Assembly: GCA_014284505.1 (NCBI GenBank)
Contig: JAAFYY010000001.1
Span: 2,728,001 to 2,792,000 of the forward strand
Source of the DNA: Streptacidiphilus sp. 4-A2
GTDB taxonomy: Bacteria; Actinomycetota; Actinomycetes; Streptomycetales; Streptomycetaceae
Direction of reading: 5' to 3'
DNA: 64,000 bases
Part shown: positions 18,957 through 27,944 of the stretch, piece after piece
Layout of the letters: each line of letters opens with the position of its first letter
How positions within the stretch are numbered: position 1 is the stretch's first letter
Translations under genes and position numbers: made by a program
The notes under the pieces: model-generated
What the model saw: the letters and a program-made list of their open reading frames with translations, nothing else
The model's database searches: none
Told to the model about the DNA's origin: nothing

Positions 18957-20470
18957 GATGCCTGCGTTCCGGCCCGGTACGCCCGGACCTCCAGGATCCG
19001 GTGCGCGGTCCGCGCGTAGTCCTCGTTGTCGCCCGCCGCGATGATCCGCAGGACCGGATCGGGCAGGCAGGGGTTCTTCAGCATGTGGGAGCGCCGATCG
19101 CCGGCCGCGGCCCAGGCCGCGAGGATCTCGGGTGGGGTTGCCGGGTTCTTCGCCACGTCGTCGAGGTGGTAGCCTCCAGTTCGGGGTCGGCGGTGCGCAC
19201 GTATGCGGCGAGCGCGTGCGGCGGGGTGTGGCGGTTCGCGGCCGCGGCTCCCCGCAGGTAGTAGATGGGGCCGCGCAGCATGCGCTCGAGCACCCGGTCG
19301 AGGGGCTCGGTGTGCCGGGCCGCGGCGATCTCGGTGAAACTGCGGAGCTCCTCGCCCTCTTCCACGGTGCTCGCGCAGTGGCTCAGCCCGAAGCGGACGA
19401 CGAGGTCGGCCGGCCAGTTCGCCCGGTGCAGGGCGTCGCCCTCGTGGAAATGGGGCGGGTTCTTCGCGTGCAGCGCCCGCAGCGCCTCCGGCGGGATCGC
19501 CGGGTGGTCCAGCAGGCTGTCGATGATGTCCCGCATCAGGGACTTGTCGGTGTCGCCGGTGGCGGAGAACCGCTCGAAGACGAAGTCGGCCGGAACGGCC
19601 CCGACGATCACCGCGAGGGCGTCCGGCGGGGTGAACAGGTTCTCGCTGACCTCGGCCAGGACCGACAGCTGGGCGTCGTGGGCCAGGGCCGTCAGCGCCT
19701 CGGCGGGGGTGTACCAGTTCTGTGCCGCGTTGGCCCGCACTGCCGGGTCCGGGTCGGCGGCCAGGACAGCCAGGGCCCCCGGGTGTTGTTGCGGTGCATG
19801 TGGGCGCACAGCGCGCGGACCCCCTCGTCGGGGTCGTGGACCAGCCGATCCAGGTGCGGGCCAGCTCCTCGGCGCCGCGGCGTTTGACGGCGGTCCGGCG
19901 CACCCGGGGGTCGTCGTCGGTGAGGTCGGCCCCGTCGGCGTAGCCGAGCGCGGCCACCACCCGGCGGATCCGCGGGTCCGGGTCGGCGGCCAGCGCCCGA
20001 AGGTGCTCCGGGCTGGGTTCGGATCGCCGGGCCAGGGTCAGCCGTACCTGGTCCGAGGCGTCGCCGAGCAGGATGGTGGCGAGTTTCCCGGGGAGCTGCT
20101 CCCGGGCGGCGAGGGCCCGGCGCACAACCGGGGACTCGTCGGCGGCCAGCTCCCAGAGGGCCGCCTTCGGCGTGCCGCGGTGCAGGGCCACGGCCCGGCG
20201 CACCTGCTCGTCGGGGTGGCGGCGGGCGAACAGCGCCAGCCGGGGTGGTGTCGCCGGCTGGGACGCCAGGGCCCGCACCGTCCCGACGTCCCCCTCATCG
20301 CCGTCCGCGCCGCCCGCGCGGGCGGCCAGCTCCTCGGCGAGCTCGGTGGGCAGGCCGATCCGGCCGGCCACGATCCGGGCCAGCCGTGGGTCCCCGAAGG
20401 CGAGCTCCCGCAGCCGCCGCGTCGTGGTTGTCGACCGCCACGCCTCGCTGATCAGCTCTTCTGTCACCAT
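18950..20470 (-). CDS. LRV/HEAT-type helical-repeat protein, first gene of operon, frameshifted
   Basis: About 506 residues built from repeated helical units such as LALFARRHPDEQVRRAVALH, ALAADPDPRIRRVVAALGYA, LAVLAADPDPAVRANAAQNW and LAAYVRTADPELE. These are typical of leucine-rich-variant and HEAT repeats that form a protein-binding superhelix. Start MVTEELISEAWRS at 20470 has GAAGGA 6 nt upstream; the in-frame Met at 20482 has none. Base corrections are needed near 19865, 19790 and 19165. It heads an operon of four same-strand genes with overlapping ends, so all four products probably act together. Its role may be as a docking platform. Confidence 0.65.
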   Translation of the reverse strand: MVTEELISEAWRSTTTTRRLRELAFGDPRLARIVAGRIGLPTELAEELAARAGGADGDEGDVGTVRALASQPATPPRLALFARRHPDEQVRRAVALHRGTPKAALWELAADESPVVRRALAAREQLPGKLATILLGDASDQVRLTLARRSEPSPEHLRALAADPDPRIRRVVAALGYADGADLTDDDPRVRRTAVKRRGAEELARTWIGWSTTPTRGSARCAPTCTATTPGGPGCPGRRPGPGSAGQRGTELVHPRRGADGPGPRRPAVGPGRGQREPVHPAGRPRGDRRGRSGRLRLRAVLRHRRHRQVPDAGHHRQPAGPPGDPAGGAAGAAREEPAPFPRGRRPAPGELAGRPRRPLRAEPLREHRGRGRGAPQFHRDRRGPAHRAPRPGARAHAARPHLLPAGSRGREPPHPAARARRIRAHRRPRTGGYHLDDVAKNPATPPEILAAWAAAGDRRSHMLKNPCLPDPVLRIIAAGDNEDYARTAHRILEVRAYRAGTQASC

Positions 20471-20992
20471 CGCATCCTTCACCGTTGTTCTCGAACGGGC
20501 CGCGGCCCCAGGAGCCCCCGCACAACCGCGCCCGCGCCCCTTCGCGCACCGTGTACGGCTGTACTCCCGGTTCCCGCTGAGCTCCGCGAGGTCGAGGAGC
20601 TGACGCTCCAGCGGGAAGTGATCGAGTGATCGTCTGCTGTGCTGCTGTACTGCTGTCAGGCTGAGCTGCCGTGCGGCGCCGGTGCCTGACGTCCGGGCGG
20701 GCCCGTGCCGGCCCGCCGCGACGCCCCGGCCCTCTCCCCCGCCTGCCGGGCCGTTGCCGCCGCCGTTCGGGGTCGGCAGGTACCGACCGCATTGGACCAG
20801 TCAACTCCCCATCCGTGCCGGGCTCACTGCATACAGCGCCGCCGTGCAGATCACTGGACGCGATCAGCACATTAGGCGATCTCCGGCCGGTCACGCGCAC
20901 GGCGACGCCATTTCCGGGAATTCCCGTAAGGGATTAGGTAGTTCTACTGACACCTCACCGCAATCCGCTCCGGTCGGTGACGGCGGTTCGCG
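20471..20992. other. Intergenic region with triple octamer
   Basis: This 522-bp region separates the HEAT-repeat operon and the transporter. It contains three tandem octamers CTGCTGTG, CTGCTGTA, CTGCTGTC at 20634-20657 and no convincing gene. A short in-frame stretch ending at 20629 (LREVEELTLQREVIE) looks protein-like but has no start or partner and is not annotated. Confidence 0.45.
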
Positions 20993-22387
20993 CTACACGG
21001 AGAGCGGCTCGTTCCTGTCGGCGGTGCTGGGCTCGACTTCGACCTCGGCCAGATCGCGTCCGCGGGTCTCCTTGGCACAGAGCAGCGCGATCACGGTGAC
21101 CACGGCCGCCAGCGAGATGTAGACCGAGATGGGCGTGGAGTCGCCGTACCTCGACAGCAACGCCACAGCGATCAGCGGGGCGGGCGCTCCGGCCGCGACC
21201 GAGGCGAACTGCGCTCCGATCGACGCGCCGGAGAATCGCATCCGGGTGGCGAACAGCTCCGAGAAGAAAGCGGCCTGCGGTGCGTACATGGCGCTGTGGA
21301 AGACCAGGCCGACGGTGACTGCCAGGACCAGCATCGGGAACGATCTGGTGTTCAGCAGGGCGAAGAAGACCCAGGCCCACCCGCCGACGCCGATGGCCCC
21401 GGCCAGGTAGACCGGTTTGCGCCCGACCCGGTCGGAGAGCATGCCGAACAGCGGGATCAGGCAGAACTGCACGGCTGAGCCGATCAGGACCGCGTTGAAA
21501 GCGGTCTGCTCGTGCAGCTTGAGGTGGTCCACGCAGTACGTGAGGACGAATGCCGTGATCACGTAGTAGGAGATGTTCTCGGCGATCCGGGCTCCCATCG
21601 CCACCAGGATGTCGCGCCAGTGGTACCGCAGCACCGACAGGAGTGGCGAGGGCTCGGATGCCGCCTCGGTGGCCTTCCGGGCTTCCGCCTTGGCACGCGC
21701 CGCCCGGAACAGCGGCGACTCGTCAACGCCCAGTCGCACCCACAGCCCGATGCCCACCAGGACGGCGGAGAACAGGAAGGGGACCCGCCAGCCCCACGCC
21801 ACGAACGCCGCCTCGGACTGCACACTCGTCATCAACGACATCACGCCCACCGCGATCAGGTTGCCGGCCGGTGCCCCGCCCTGCGGCCAGGAGGCCCAGA
21901 AGCCGCGCCGCCGGGCGTCACCGTGCTCGGAGACCAGCAGGACGGCCCCACCCCACTCACCGCCCAGGGCGAAGCCCTGGATCACCCGCAGCGTGGTGAG
22001 CAGGACAGGTGCCGATATGCCGATGTCGGCATAGCCGGGGACACAGCCGATCAGCGCACTGGAAAGCCCCATCATCACCAGGCTGGTGATCAGCAGCTTC
22101 TTGCGCCCGACGCGGTCGCCGAAGTGACCGAAGACCAGGGCGCCGATCGGTCGGGCGGCAAACCCGATCGCATAGGTGAGGAACGCGAGCAGGGTGCCGG
22201 TCAGCGGGTTCGACTCCGGGAAGAAGACCTTGCCGAAGACCAGAGCGGCAGCCGAACCGTAGAGGAAGTAGTCGTACCACTCGATCGTGGTACCGACCAG
22301 ACTGGCAGCAACCACCCTGCTCAGGCCCCGGGGAGTGGTGTCCCGGTCTGGCGAGGGAGGCTGCACGACATTGAGAGCACTGGCCAC
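20993..22387 (-). CDS. MHS-family MFS metabolite:H+ symporter
   Basis: An intact 464-residue transporter of the metabolite:proton symporter group (ShiA/ProP/KgtP-like). Diagnostic segments are VAASLVGTTIEWYDYFLYGS in helix 1, FAARPIGALVFGHFGDRVGR (motif A), VIQGFALGGEWGGAVLLVSE in helix 4 and MLSDRVGRKPVYLAG between helices 8 and 9. Family substrates are shikimate, alpha-ketoglutarate, citrate or betaines; this one cannot be specified. The gene stands alone. A long hairpin at 22451-22492 lies 64 bp before the start and would be in the 5' leader. No frame damage is seen over 1.4 kb. Confidence 0.9.
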   Translation of the reverse strand: MASALNVVQPPSPDRDTTPRGLSRVVAASLVGTTIEWYDYFLYGSAAALVFGKVFFPESNPLTGTLLAFLTYAIGFAARPIGALVFGHFGDRVGRKKLLITSLVMMGLSSALIGCVPGYADIGISAPVLLTTLRVIQGFALGGEWGGAVLLVSEHGDARRRGFWASWPQGGAPAGNLIAVGVMSLMTSVQSEAAFVAWGWRVPFLFSAVLVGIGLWVRLGVDESPLFRAARAKAEARKATEAASEPSPLLSVLRYHWRDILVAMGARIAENISYYVITAFVLTYCVDHLKLHEQTAFNAVLIGSAVQFCLIPLFGMLSDRVGRKPVYLAGAIGVGGWAWVFFALLNTRSFPMLVLAVTVGLVFHSAMYAPQAAFFSELFATRMRFSGASIGAQFASVAAGAPAPLIAVALLSRYGDSTPISVYISLAAVVTVIALLCAKETRGRDLAEVEVEPSTADRNEPLSV

Positions 22388-22450
22388 GGGAACCCCGTTT
22401 CACGGACGGTGGACTGGTGAACGCCGCAGAAATCCGGCCCACGCGAAGTC

Positions 22451-22492
22451 GTCCCCAGGCCGCGCGCCCCGTCAGGACGCCGGCCTGGGGAC
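22451..22492 (-). promoter_or_regulatory. Leader hairpin upstream of the MHS transporter
   Basis: Perfect 11-bp inverted repeats GTCCCCAGGCC and GGCCTGGGGAC flank a 20-nt GC-rich loop. No T-run follows, so it is not an obvious intrinsic terminator. The remaining intergenic 22388-22716 shows no gene. A regulatory leader or an operator is possible. Confidence 0.45.
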
Positions 22493-22716
22493 TGGGGAGG
22501 CAATGCCGAGCGGGTCTGCGCGGCGCAATTCAGGCCAGGCCCCACTACGGGACTTGGCATGAGCGCCACCATACGAAAGTTGCTGGCGTCGACACATGTG
22601 GCCGCATCACGTATTCGCCCGCCACCTGGTGGTGGCCACAACCATCGGCAGGCGATTACCCGGGCTGTCGGAGGCTCCCGCTGCGGCGGCAGCCCGGACC
22701 ACGGCTCACCAGGGTG

Positions 22717-23738
22717 TCAGCGGTTGAGGTGGGCGAGGAGGAGGTTGGGGTCCTTGGCGGTGACGTAGGCGGCACTCATGACATAGACGGTGTCGCCGTG
22801 CAGGGCGATGGAGGTGGGGTTCTGCAGCCCGTCGGCGGGAGTCAGCACGATGGAGTGGGTGCCGTCGGGCTGGACCAGGGCGACTTCGCTGGGCCCGTTG
22901 AGGGCGGCCAGGATCTGGTTGCCCCGGCCGGTGAAGGCGAAGTCGTCGATGCCGGCCAGCCCGGTGGCCCGGGTCTGGACCGCGCCGGCGCGTCCGTCCG
23001 CGAGGACGGGGATCCGCAGGATGGTGCCCTGGTCGAGGTTGGTCGCCCACACCGCCCCGTTGTGGATCTTCAGGCCGTTGGCGCCCAGGAATCCGGTGGC
23101 GGCCAGTTCGGGGGCGGTGGACCAGGCGGTGGGAGTACCGCCGGCGGCGGGCACGCTCCAGATGGTGCCCAGCACGGAGTCGGTCACGTAGAGGGTGTTG
23201 GTCCGCGGGTCCAGGGCCAGGCCGTTGGGCAGGCCGTCGGCCGGCAGGGCGGCGATCCGCTGCGGGGTGCCACCGGGGCGCATCCGCCACACGCCGGTGA
23301 GGTCGGCGGTGCCGGTGGCGTACAGGAAGTACAGGGTTCCGTCCTGGGTGCGGGTGATGCCGACGGTCAGGGGGAAGCCCAGGACCGGAGTGTGCACCCC
23401 GCCGTCGGCGGGTTCGGGCAGCGTGGCCAGGATCCGGATCGCGCCGCTGGGCGAGACCTCGGCGATCTGGCGGGCCTTGGCGAAGGTGACATAGGCGTTG
23501 CCGCCACGCGTCAGGGTGAGGTTCTCCGGCGTCTGGCCCTCGGTCAGGTCGAAGTGCACGGCTGTCCGGGCGTCGCTGAGTGAGACGGGGTGGTCGCATG
23601 CACTGCGGTCCGCGTGCTGCCGGGCGCGGCGGCAGCGGCTGAGCTCTGCCCCGCGCCGAGGGACGTGGCGAGGACGGCGGCCAGGGAGAGCGCCGCGGCG
23701 GCCGACAGGGCGGGCTTGACGGACATCTTCTTGAACAT
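22717..23738 (-). CDS. Secreted SMP-30/NHL-type beta-propeller protein, one frameshift
   Basis: Start MFKKMSVKPALSAAAALSLA: a Lys-rich n-region, hydrophobic core and Ala-rich cleavage site make a signal peptide of about 35 residues. After a single-base correction near 23600 the rest is a six-bladed type propeller: TPENLTLTRGGNAYVTFAKA, GQIAEVSPSG-like blade ends, LPNGLALDPRTNTLYVTDSV, GANGLKIHNGAVWATNLDQG, GIDDFAFTGRGNQILAALNG and NPTSIALHGDTVYVMSAAYV. Similar actinobacterial proteins are annotated SMP-30/gluconolactonase-like. Metal-binding residues of true gluconolactonases cannot be assigned, so substrate and activity are unknown. Confidence 0.75.
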
Positions 23739-23922
23739 GGTGTTCCTTCAAGGTTTTCGGGCATGCGGCAGCGAGGCGCCGACGCATGGAAAGTGGGGCC
23801 GTGGGAGCGGCGGCCGGTCCGTCGGCCGCGCGCGGGTGGGACAGATGGGACAGATGGGATCGGCGGGACGGCTGCTTGTGAGCCGGGGAGCTGCCCGGAT
23901 GCGCGCTGGTGGTGCGGGGCGG

Positions 23923-24819
23923 TCAGCCGGAGACCGGCCGGGCCTGCGGTCGCACCGGGCCGTCCTGTTCGGCGGTTTGCCGGACAGTCCGGGCCAGCAG
24001 GGTCAGCGCGGCCCGTGCGGGCGAGTCCGCCTCCGTGGTGGCGACCACGATGCCCGGGCCCGGTCCATGGCTGAGGGTCTGCTGGGTGACGGTCAGCGGG
24101 CCGACCAGCGGATGCCGCATCTCGTACTCGGCGACGGTGCAGGGCTTGACCCGGTGGTCGGCCCACATGGAGGCGAAATCAGGGCTCCTCGCGCTCAGTT
24201 CGCCCACCAGCGCGTGCAGCGCGGCGTCCTGCGGGTACTGGCCCGCCACCAGGCGCAGACTGCCCACCACTGCCCGGGCCTTGCTCGGCCAGTCCGCGTA
24301 CAGCTCGCGGGTGTGCGCGTCGAGGAAGACCAGCCTGGACATGTTGGGACGGCGCGCCGGTGAGTCCGTACTGTCGGGGTCCAAGTGCCCGGCGAACAGC
24401 GCGTGCCCGAGCGGGTTCCACGCCAGGACGTCACTACGGCGACCGATCACCACCGCCGGAACATCCACCAGCGCCTCCAGCAACTGACGTGCCGCGGGCG
24501 TCACCCGCTCAGGAGCCGGGCGCCTGGCCCGGTCGCTGCGGCCCGCCGGCCGGGCCAGCTCGTGCAGGTGCATCCGTTCTGCCTCGTCCAGCCGCAGAGC
24601 CCCGGCGACAGCGTCCAGCACCTGCGGCGAAGCGTTCAGCGACTGCCCCTGCTCCAGGCGGGTGTAGTAGGAGACGCTCACCCCGGCGAGCAACCAGCTC
24701 CTCGCCGGCAGACCGGCACCCGCCGCCCGCTCCCCATAGGTGGGCACCCCCGCCTCCCGCGGACTGAGCTGCGAGCGCCGTGCCTGCAGAAAATCCCCGA
24801 GCTGTGCTTTCTCGTTCAT
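23923..24819 (-). CDS. XRE regulator with MmyB-like ligand-binding domain
   Basis: Start MNEKAQLGDFLQARRSQLSP. N-terminal helix-turn-helix of the HTH_31 type (residues about 5-75, including GVSVSYYTRLEQGQSLNASP). Residues about 115-265 form an MmyB-type PAS-like domain: RQLLEALVDVPAVVIGRRSD, VLAWNPLGHALFAG, HTRELYADWPSKARAVVGSL and VAEYEMRHPLVGPLTVTQQT. In streptomycetes such regulators usually control a divergent oxidoreductase or stress gene and may bind fatty acid-like ligands. Here the divergent gene encodes an SRPBCC protein, with an inverted repeat in the shared promoter. Intact. Confidence 0.88.
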   Translation of the reverse strand: MNEKAQLGDFLQARRSQLSPREAGVPTYGERAAGAGLPARSWLLAGVSVSYYTRLEQGQSLNASPQVLDAVAGALRLDEAERMHLHELARPAGRSDRARRPAPERVTPAARQLLEALVDVPAVVIGRRSDVLAWNPLGHALFAGHLDPDSTDSPARRPNMSRLVFLDAHTRELYADWPSKARAVVGSLRLVAGQYPQDAALHALVGELSARSPDFASMWADHRVKPCTVAEYEMRHPLVGPLTVTQQTLSHGPGPGIVVATTEADSPARAALTLLARTVRQTAEQDGPVRPQARPVSG

Positions 24820-24867
24820 GGAACCGAGTATGGGCCGCCCGTCGGGGCGCAGCCTGCCCCTGCTGGT

Positions 24868-24921
24868 GGTACCCACCGGCGGGTGTGGCACTCCGTGCGC
24901 AACGGCAGTGAAGTGGGTACC
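24868..24921. promoter_or_regulatory. Widely spaced inverted repeat in the XRE-SRPBCC promoter
   Basis: GGTACCCAC at 24868-24876 and GTGGGTACC at 24913-24921 are perfect inverted copies with 36 bp between them (45 bp start to start, about four helical turns). The site lies midway between the divergent genes and could be bound cooperatively by the XRE regulator. Confidence 0.5.
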
Positions 24922-24962
24922 GCCGACCAGGCGACCATGCCCGACCCACCCAGGAGAATGCC

Positions 24963-25490
24963 GTGAACACCACCAGCAGCAGCATCCGGCCCACCCCCGA
25001 CGAGGCCCTGGACGCCTCGGACTTCGCCTTCACCCGGCGCGCCTGGGTCGATGCCTCACCCGACGGGGTCTACGACCTGGTCAGCGATGTGTCCGCGATC
25101 AGCCGGTGGAGCCCGAACGCGGTCGACGCCGCCTTCGACCCGGGCGACGGCCCCCAGGCCGGCGCCTGGTTCAGCGGCCGCAACCGCAAGGACGGCAGGG
25201 AATGGACCACCCGCTCCCAGGTCACCCGGGCCGACCCCGGCACCGCCTTCACCTACACGGTCGGGGGCACCGAGGACGGCATCGTCCGCTGGAGCTGGAC
25301 CCTGCACGCCCAGGGACGGGGAACCGTCGTCCAGCAGTCCTGGCAGCTCCTGCGCCTGGACCCGGTCCTCGGCACCACCCGCCACGACCTCGACGCCCTG
25401 CGCGACTACATGAGCGACAGCACCGAGACCACCCTCCTCGCCCTCGCCCGATGGATCGCCGAGGAACACCCCGCGAGAGTCCTGATCCGC
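24963..25490 (+). CDS. SRPBCC-family (polyketide cyclase-like) protein
   Basis: Start MNTTSSSIRPTPDEALDASD with GGAGAA upstream. A single START/SRPBCC hydrophobic-pocket domain: FTRRAWVDASPDGVYDLVSD, VSAISRWSPNAVDAAFDPGD, GPQAGAWFSGRNRKDGREWT, then VRWSWTLHAQGRGTVVQQSW. The last helix LDALRDYMSDSTETTLLALA completes the fold. The frame has no stop there and would run on to 25865 into the opposite gene, so one base is probably missing and the true stop is the TGA near 25488. Ligand unknown; the divergent MmyB-type regulator probably controls it. Confidence 0.7.
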
Positions 25491-25689
25491 TCCGGTCCTC
25501 GCGGTTCAGCGCAACGCGTACATGCGGATGGCGACGGCCCGCCCCCGGTCCTCGGGCGGGCCAGGCCCACGAACACCGTCCCGGCGGGCCGGCGGTGGGC
25601 GGGTGCGTCGGTGCGGGGCCCGTGCCCTGGCCGAACGTGGCGGCGCGGCCGGAGGCACCCGGGCGGGGGCGGGGCCGGCATGCGAAAAA

Positions 25690-25725
25690 GGTGCGCCACC
25701 AACGGGTCTGAGGTGGTGGCGCACC
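25690..25725 (-). terminator. Intrinsic terminator for the ferritin-like operon
   Basis: Perfect 11-bp stem GGTGCGCCACC / GGTGGCGCACC with a 14-nt loop. On the reverse strand the stem is followed by CTTTTTCG, the expected U-tract. It lies 71 bp downstream of the stop of the reverse-strand ferritin-like gene. The space 25490-25690 otherwise contains no convincing gene. Confidence 0.8.
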
Positions 25726-25730
25726 GGCAA

Positions 25731-25764
25731 CCGTCGTCCGCCCTGTCCTTACGACGGACGACGG
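25731..25764. terminator. Second hairpin downstream of the ferritin-like operon
   Basis: Perfect 10-bp arms CCGTCGTCCG (25731-25740) and CGGACGACGG (25755-25764), loop of 14 nt, without T-run. It stands between the stop codon and the intrinsic terminator and may add to 3'-end formation. Confidence 0.5.
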
Positions 25765-25778
25765 TCGTCCAGGAGACC

Positions 25779-25810
25779 GTCAGACGGTCAGACGGTCAGA
25801 CCGTCAGCAG
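25779..25810. repeat. Octamer repeat GTCAGACN across a stop codon
   Basis: Three tandem octamers GTCAGACG, GTCAGACG, GTCAGACC followed by a degenerate GTCAGCAG span the end of the ferritin-like gene (stop at 25796). They encode its last residues. Confidence 0.6.
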
Positions 25811-26634
25811 TGCGGGGCTTGCGGCCTTGTCGGTGGGCAGGAAGTCGTCGGGGACCGGGTACTGACCCAGGACGAAGTTGAGGATGGCGGCGTGCATGGC
25901 CTCCACCGGGGCGATGCTGGCGGCGGTGGCGATCCCGCCCGCGCTGGAGACGTTGTAGGTCGCGAAGAGGTAGGTCTGCGCGGCCTGGTTCTCCAGCTCC
26001 AGGGCGAGCTGGGCGACCGCGCCGGCGCTGGTCGCGGCGCCCAGGGCCTTGAGCGTGGCGGGCTGGTTGGACAGCGGGACGCCGGTGATGGCGGGCTTGC
26101 CCGCGCCGGTGAGCACCGCGTTCCAGGCCTTGGCGTGGTCGGCGTGCTGCGCCATCGCGGTGGTCGCGAAGGTCCCCACCGCCGCCGGGACCGTGCCCAG
26201 CTTGCCGGCCTTGGCGGCCGCCAGCGCTGCGGTGTAGGCACCGACAGCCTGGTTCTCCAGTGCCGTGGCCAACGCCACCACCTGCAGGTCACCGGTGTAC
26301 ATGCTGCTCATCGACGGCGAGGGCGAGCCGGAGGCCATGGGGGTGCCGCCGGCTCCGCTGGACGAGGTCTTGGTCGAACTGCTGGAGCACGCCGCCAGTG
26401 CCAGGGCAGCGGCCACGCCGCCCGCGCCGAGCAGGAACCCGCGCCGCGAACCCATCCGCAACCGCTCCACCCCCGCCGCATCCGGCCGGGTGTCACGCAA
26501 CTCCTCGGTCAGGCCCGCTGCCGCGGCATGCATCCGCGGCAGGTACTCCTGATGCGCCTCGTCCAGCTCCCGGGTCAGCCGCGACAGCTCCCCTCGGAAA
26601 TCGGCAGCTCCCAGCCACCGTTGCCAGCACTCAC
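25796..26634 (-). CDS. Tat-type ferritin-like lipoprotein (second of pair), one frameshift
   Basis: GTG start at 26634 overlapping the previous stop by 4 nt (GTGA), then an N-terminal segment ELSRLTRELDEAHQEYLPRM reached after one correction near 26595. The export signal is internal: SRRGFLLGAGGVAAALALAA followed by CSSSS, a twin-arginine motif with a lipobox-like Cys. The rest is a ferritin-like four-helix bundle: LATALENQAVGAYTAALAAA, AMAQHADHAKAWNAVL, LALELENQAAQTYLFATYNV and IAPVEAMHAAILNFVLGQYP, with Glu and His placed as in DUF4439/Ferritin_2 proteins. It may bind iron or other metal outside the membrane. It is the last gene before a strong terminator. Confidence 0.75.
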
Positions 26635-27409
26635 TGCACAGCCCCTTCGCTGATCGGGGAAGCGTTCTTGGTCGGATAGAAGGCGTCGGGGAATCCGACG
26701 CTGCCCGCGGCGGCAGGCAGCTTCGCCAGATCGGTCGGGATCGCGATCAACGACGCGTCACCGCCGGCCAGCAGCGCCTGCACCGCCAACAACGTGGCCC
26801 GGTGCTGCGCCTCCACCGGCGCCACCGACGCGAACAGCTTGCGCAGCGTGGCGTCGGAGACCTTGGAGGTGTAACTGGTGTAGGTCTGCGCCGCCACGTC
26901 CTCCAGGGTGATCGCCAGGCTGACCACATCCCCGGGGCCCTTGATCGAGGGCAGCATCTGCTTGACCACCGCCGCGTACTTCGGGTCCGGTCCGCTCTGC
27001 GCCTTGCCCCCCGCCTGGGTGGCCGCGGCGTTGAACGCCTGCGCGTGGGCCTGGTGCTGGCTGGTGGTCTTGGCGATGAACGCCGCCACCGTCTTGTTGC
27101 CGTCCTTGATGAACGGCAGCCCGGCAGCGGTGGTGTACACACTCACCGCCAAGTTCTCGATCGACGCCGCCGTCTGCAACGCCATCACATCACCGCTCGA
27201 CGCGGCCGCCGCGCGGGAAACCCCCACAGCGCCGCACCACCCGCGAGCGCCGCCACCGTACCCCCGCGCTGCCACCAACGCCGAACGGGCTCCTGCTGCC
27301 CGTACTCCGACAGCGCCTCACGCGTGATCCGTACCGCGTCGCTGTTCAGGTCCTGCGACTGCTCGGTCAACTCAACGAGCAACCGGGTATCGAGGTTCTC
27401 CTCGCCCAT
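26631..27409 (-). CDS. Ferritin-like domain protein (first of pair), one frameshift
   Basis: Start MGEENLDTRLLVELTEQSQD at 27409 (an in-frame Met exists at 27427). A cytoplasmic leader of about 40 residues precedes VRRWWQRGGTVAALAGGAAL, an Arg-Arg plus hydrophobic stretch that may be a Tat-type signal anchor. One frame change near 27225 joins it to SRAAAASSGDVMALQTAASI and the ferritin-like bundle (ENLAVSVYTTAAGLPFIKDG, SQHQAHAQAFNAAATQAGGK, LAITLEDVAAQTYTSYTSKV, VAPVEAQHRATLLAVQALLA). It is paralogous to the downstream gene, with which it overlaps by 4 nt. Both probably function as a metal-binding pair at the outer face of the membrane. Confidence 0.75.
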
Positions 27410-27680
27410 CACGCCCCATCTCTGCATCACAAGGTCATCCAGCCGGTGCCGTACCAGCCTCCCGGCGGTACCTTCTGACACTGCTTCGCTACCGACCCGC
27501 CGATGGATTGGTCCCAATCGGCACCCAAACCCACGTCACCCGAACGAGAAGCGAAATCCGCACGACGTCCCGCCATCCGCCGCACAGGCACCGACGCCGA
27601 CCAGTCCAGCCGCCCGTCGGCGACGAACACCGGGTGAAGTGCCGCACCGGCACCCCTGAAAGCCTGCGAGAGGAAACCCT

Positions 27681-27944
27681 GTGCTGGAAAGCCGCGGACT
27701 GGAGATCGTCATCCTGGCGGCCGTCGTCCTGCTCCTGTTCGGAGCCAAGCGCCTACCCGACTCCGCCCGCGCCTTGGGCAAGTCACTGCGGATCCTCAAG
27801 TCCGAGGTGGGCGCCATGAAAGCGGACACACCCGACGCCGAACCGGAAGGGCCCTCACCGCAGCCCAGGTCGATCCAGGCCACAGCCGAGGAGACAGTCA
27901 GGACCCCCGCACCGAAGGAAGCGGAGGCCCCATACGAGGCGTAG
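27681..27944 (+). CDS. tatA: TatA-family Sec-independent translocase component
   Basis: An 87-residue protein with GTG start and AGAGGAAA upstream. Short N-terminal helix [20 protein letters not shown] (residues 7-26) with the TatA/E FGxxxLP motif, then an amphipathic helix [20 protein letters not shown] and a Pro/Glu-rich tail. TatA forms the pore-like assembly for folded proteins. The lone gene has no tatC beside it, so it is an extra paralogue. It is divergent from two Tat-type ferritin-like genes, which may be its cargo. The 27410-27680 gap holds the divergent promoters. Confidence 0.85.
   Translation: MLESRGLEIVILAAVVLLLFGAKRLPDSARALGKSLRILKSEVGAMKADTPDAEPEGPSPQPRSIQATAEETVRTPAPKEAEAPYEA

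Noticed and set aside
22417..24166. Long open frames on both strands over the beta-propeller gene
   Set aside because: Low-complexity Gly/Arg/Pro or Ala translations; the propeller motifs are only in the annotated frame.
25500..25690. Reverse-strand fragment reading TVFVGLARPEDRGRAVAIRM
   Set aside because: Plausible protein end but no start, upstream body or homologue, and needs a frame change in under 60 codons.
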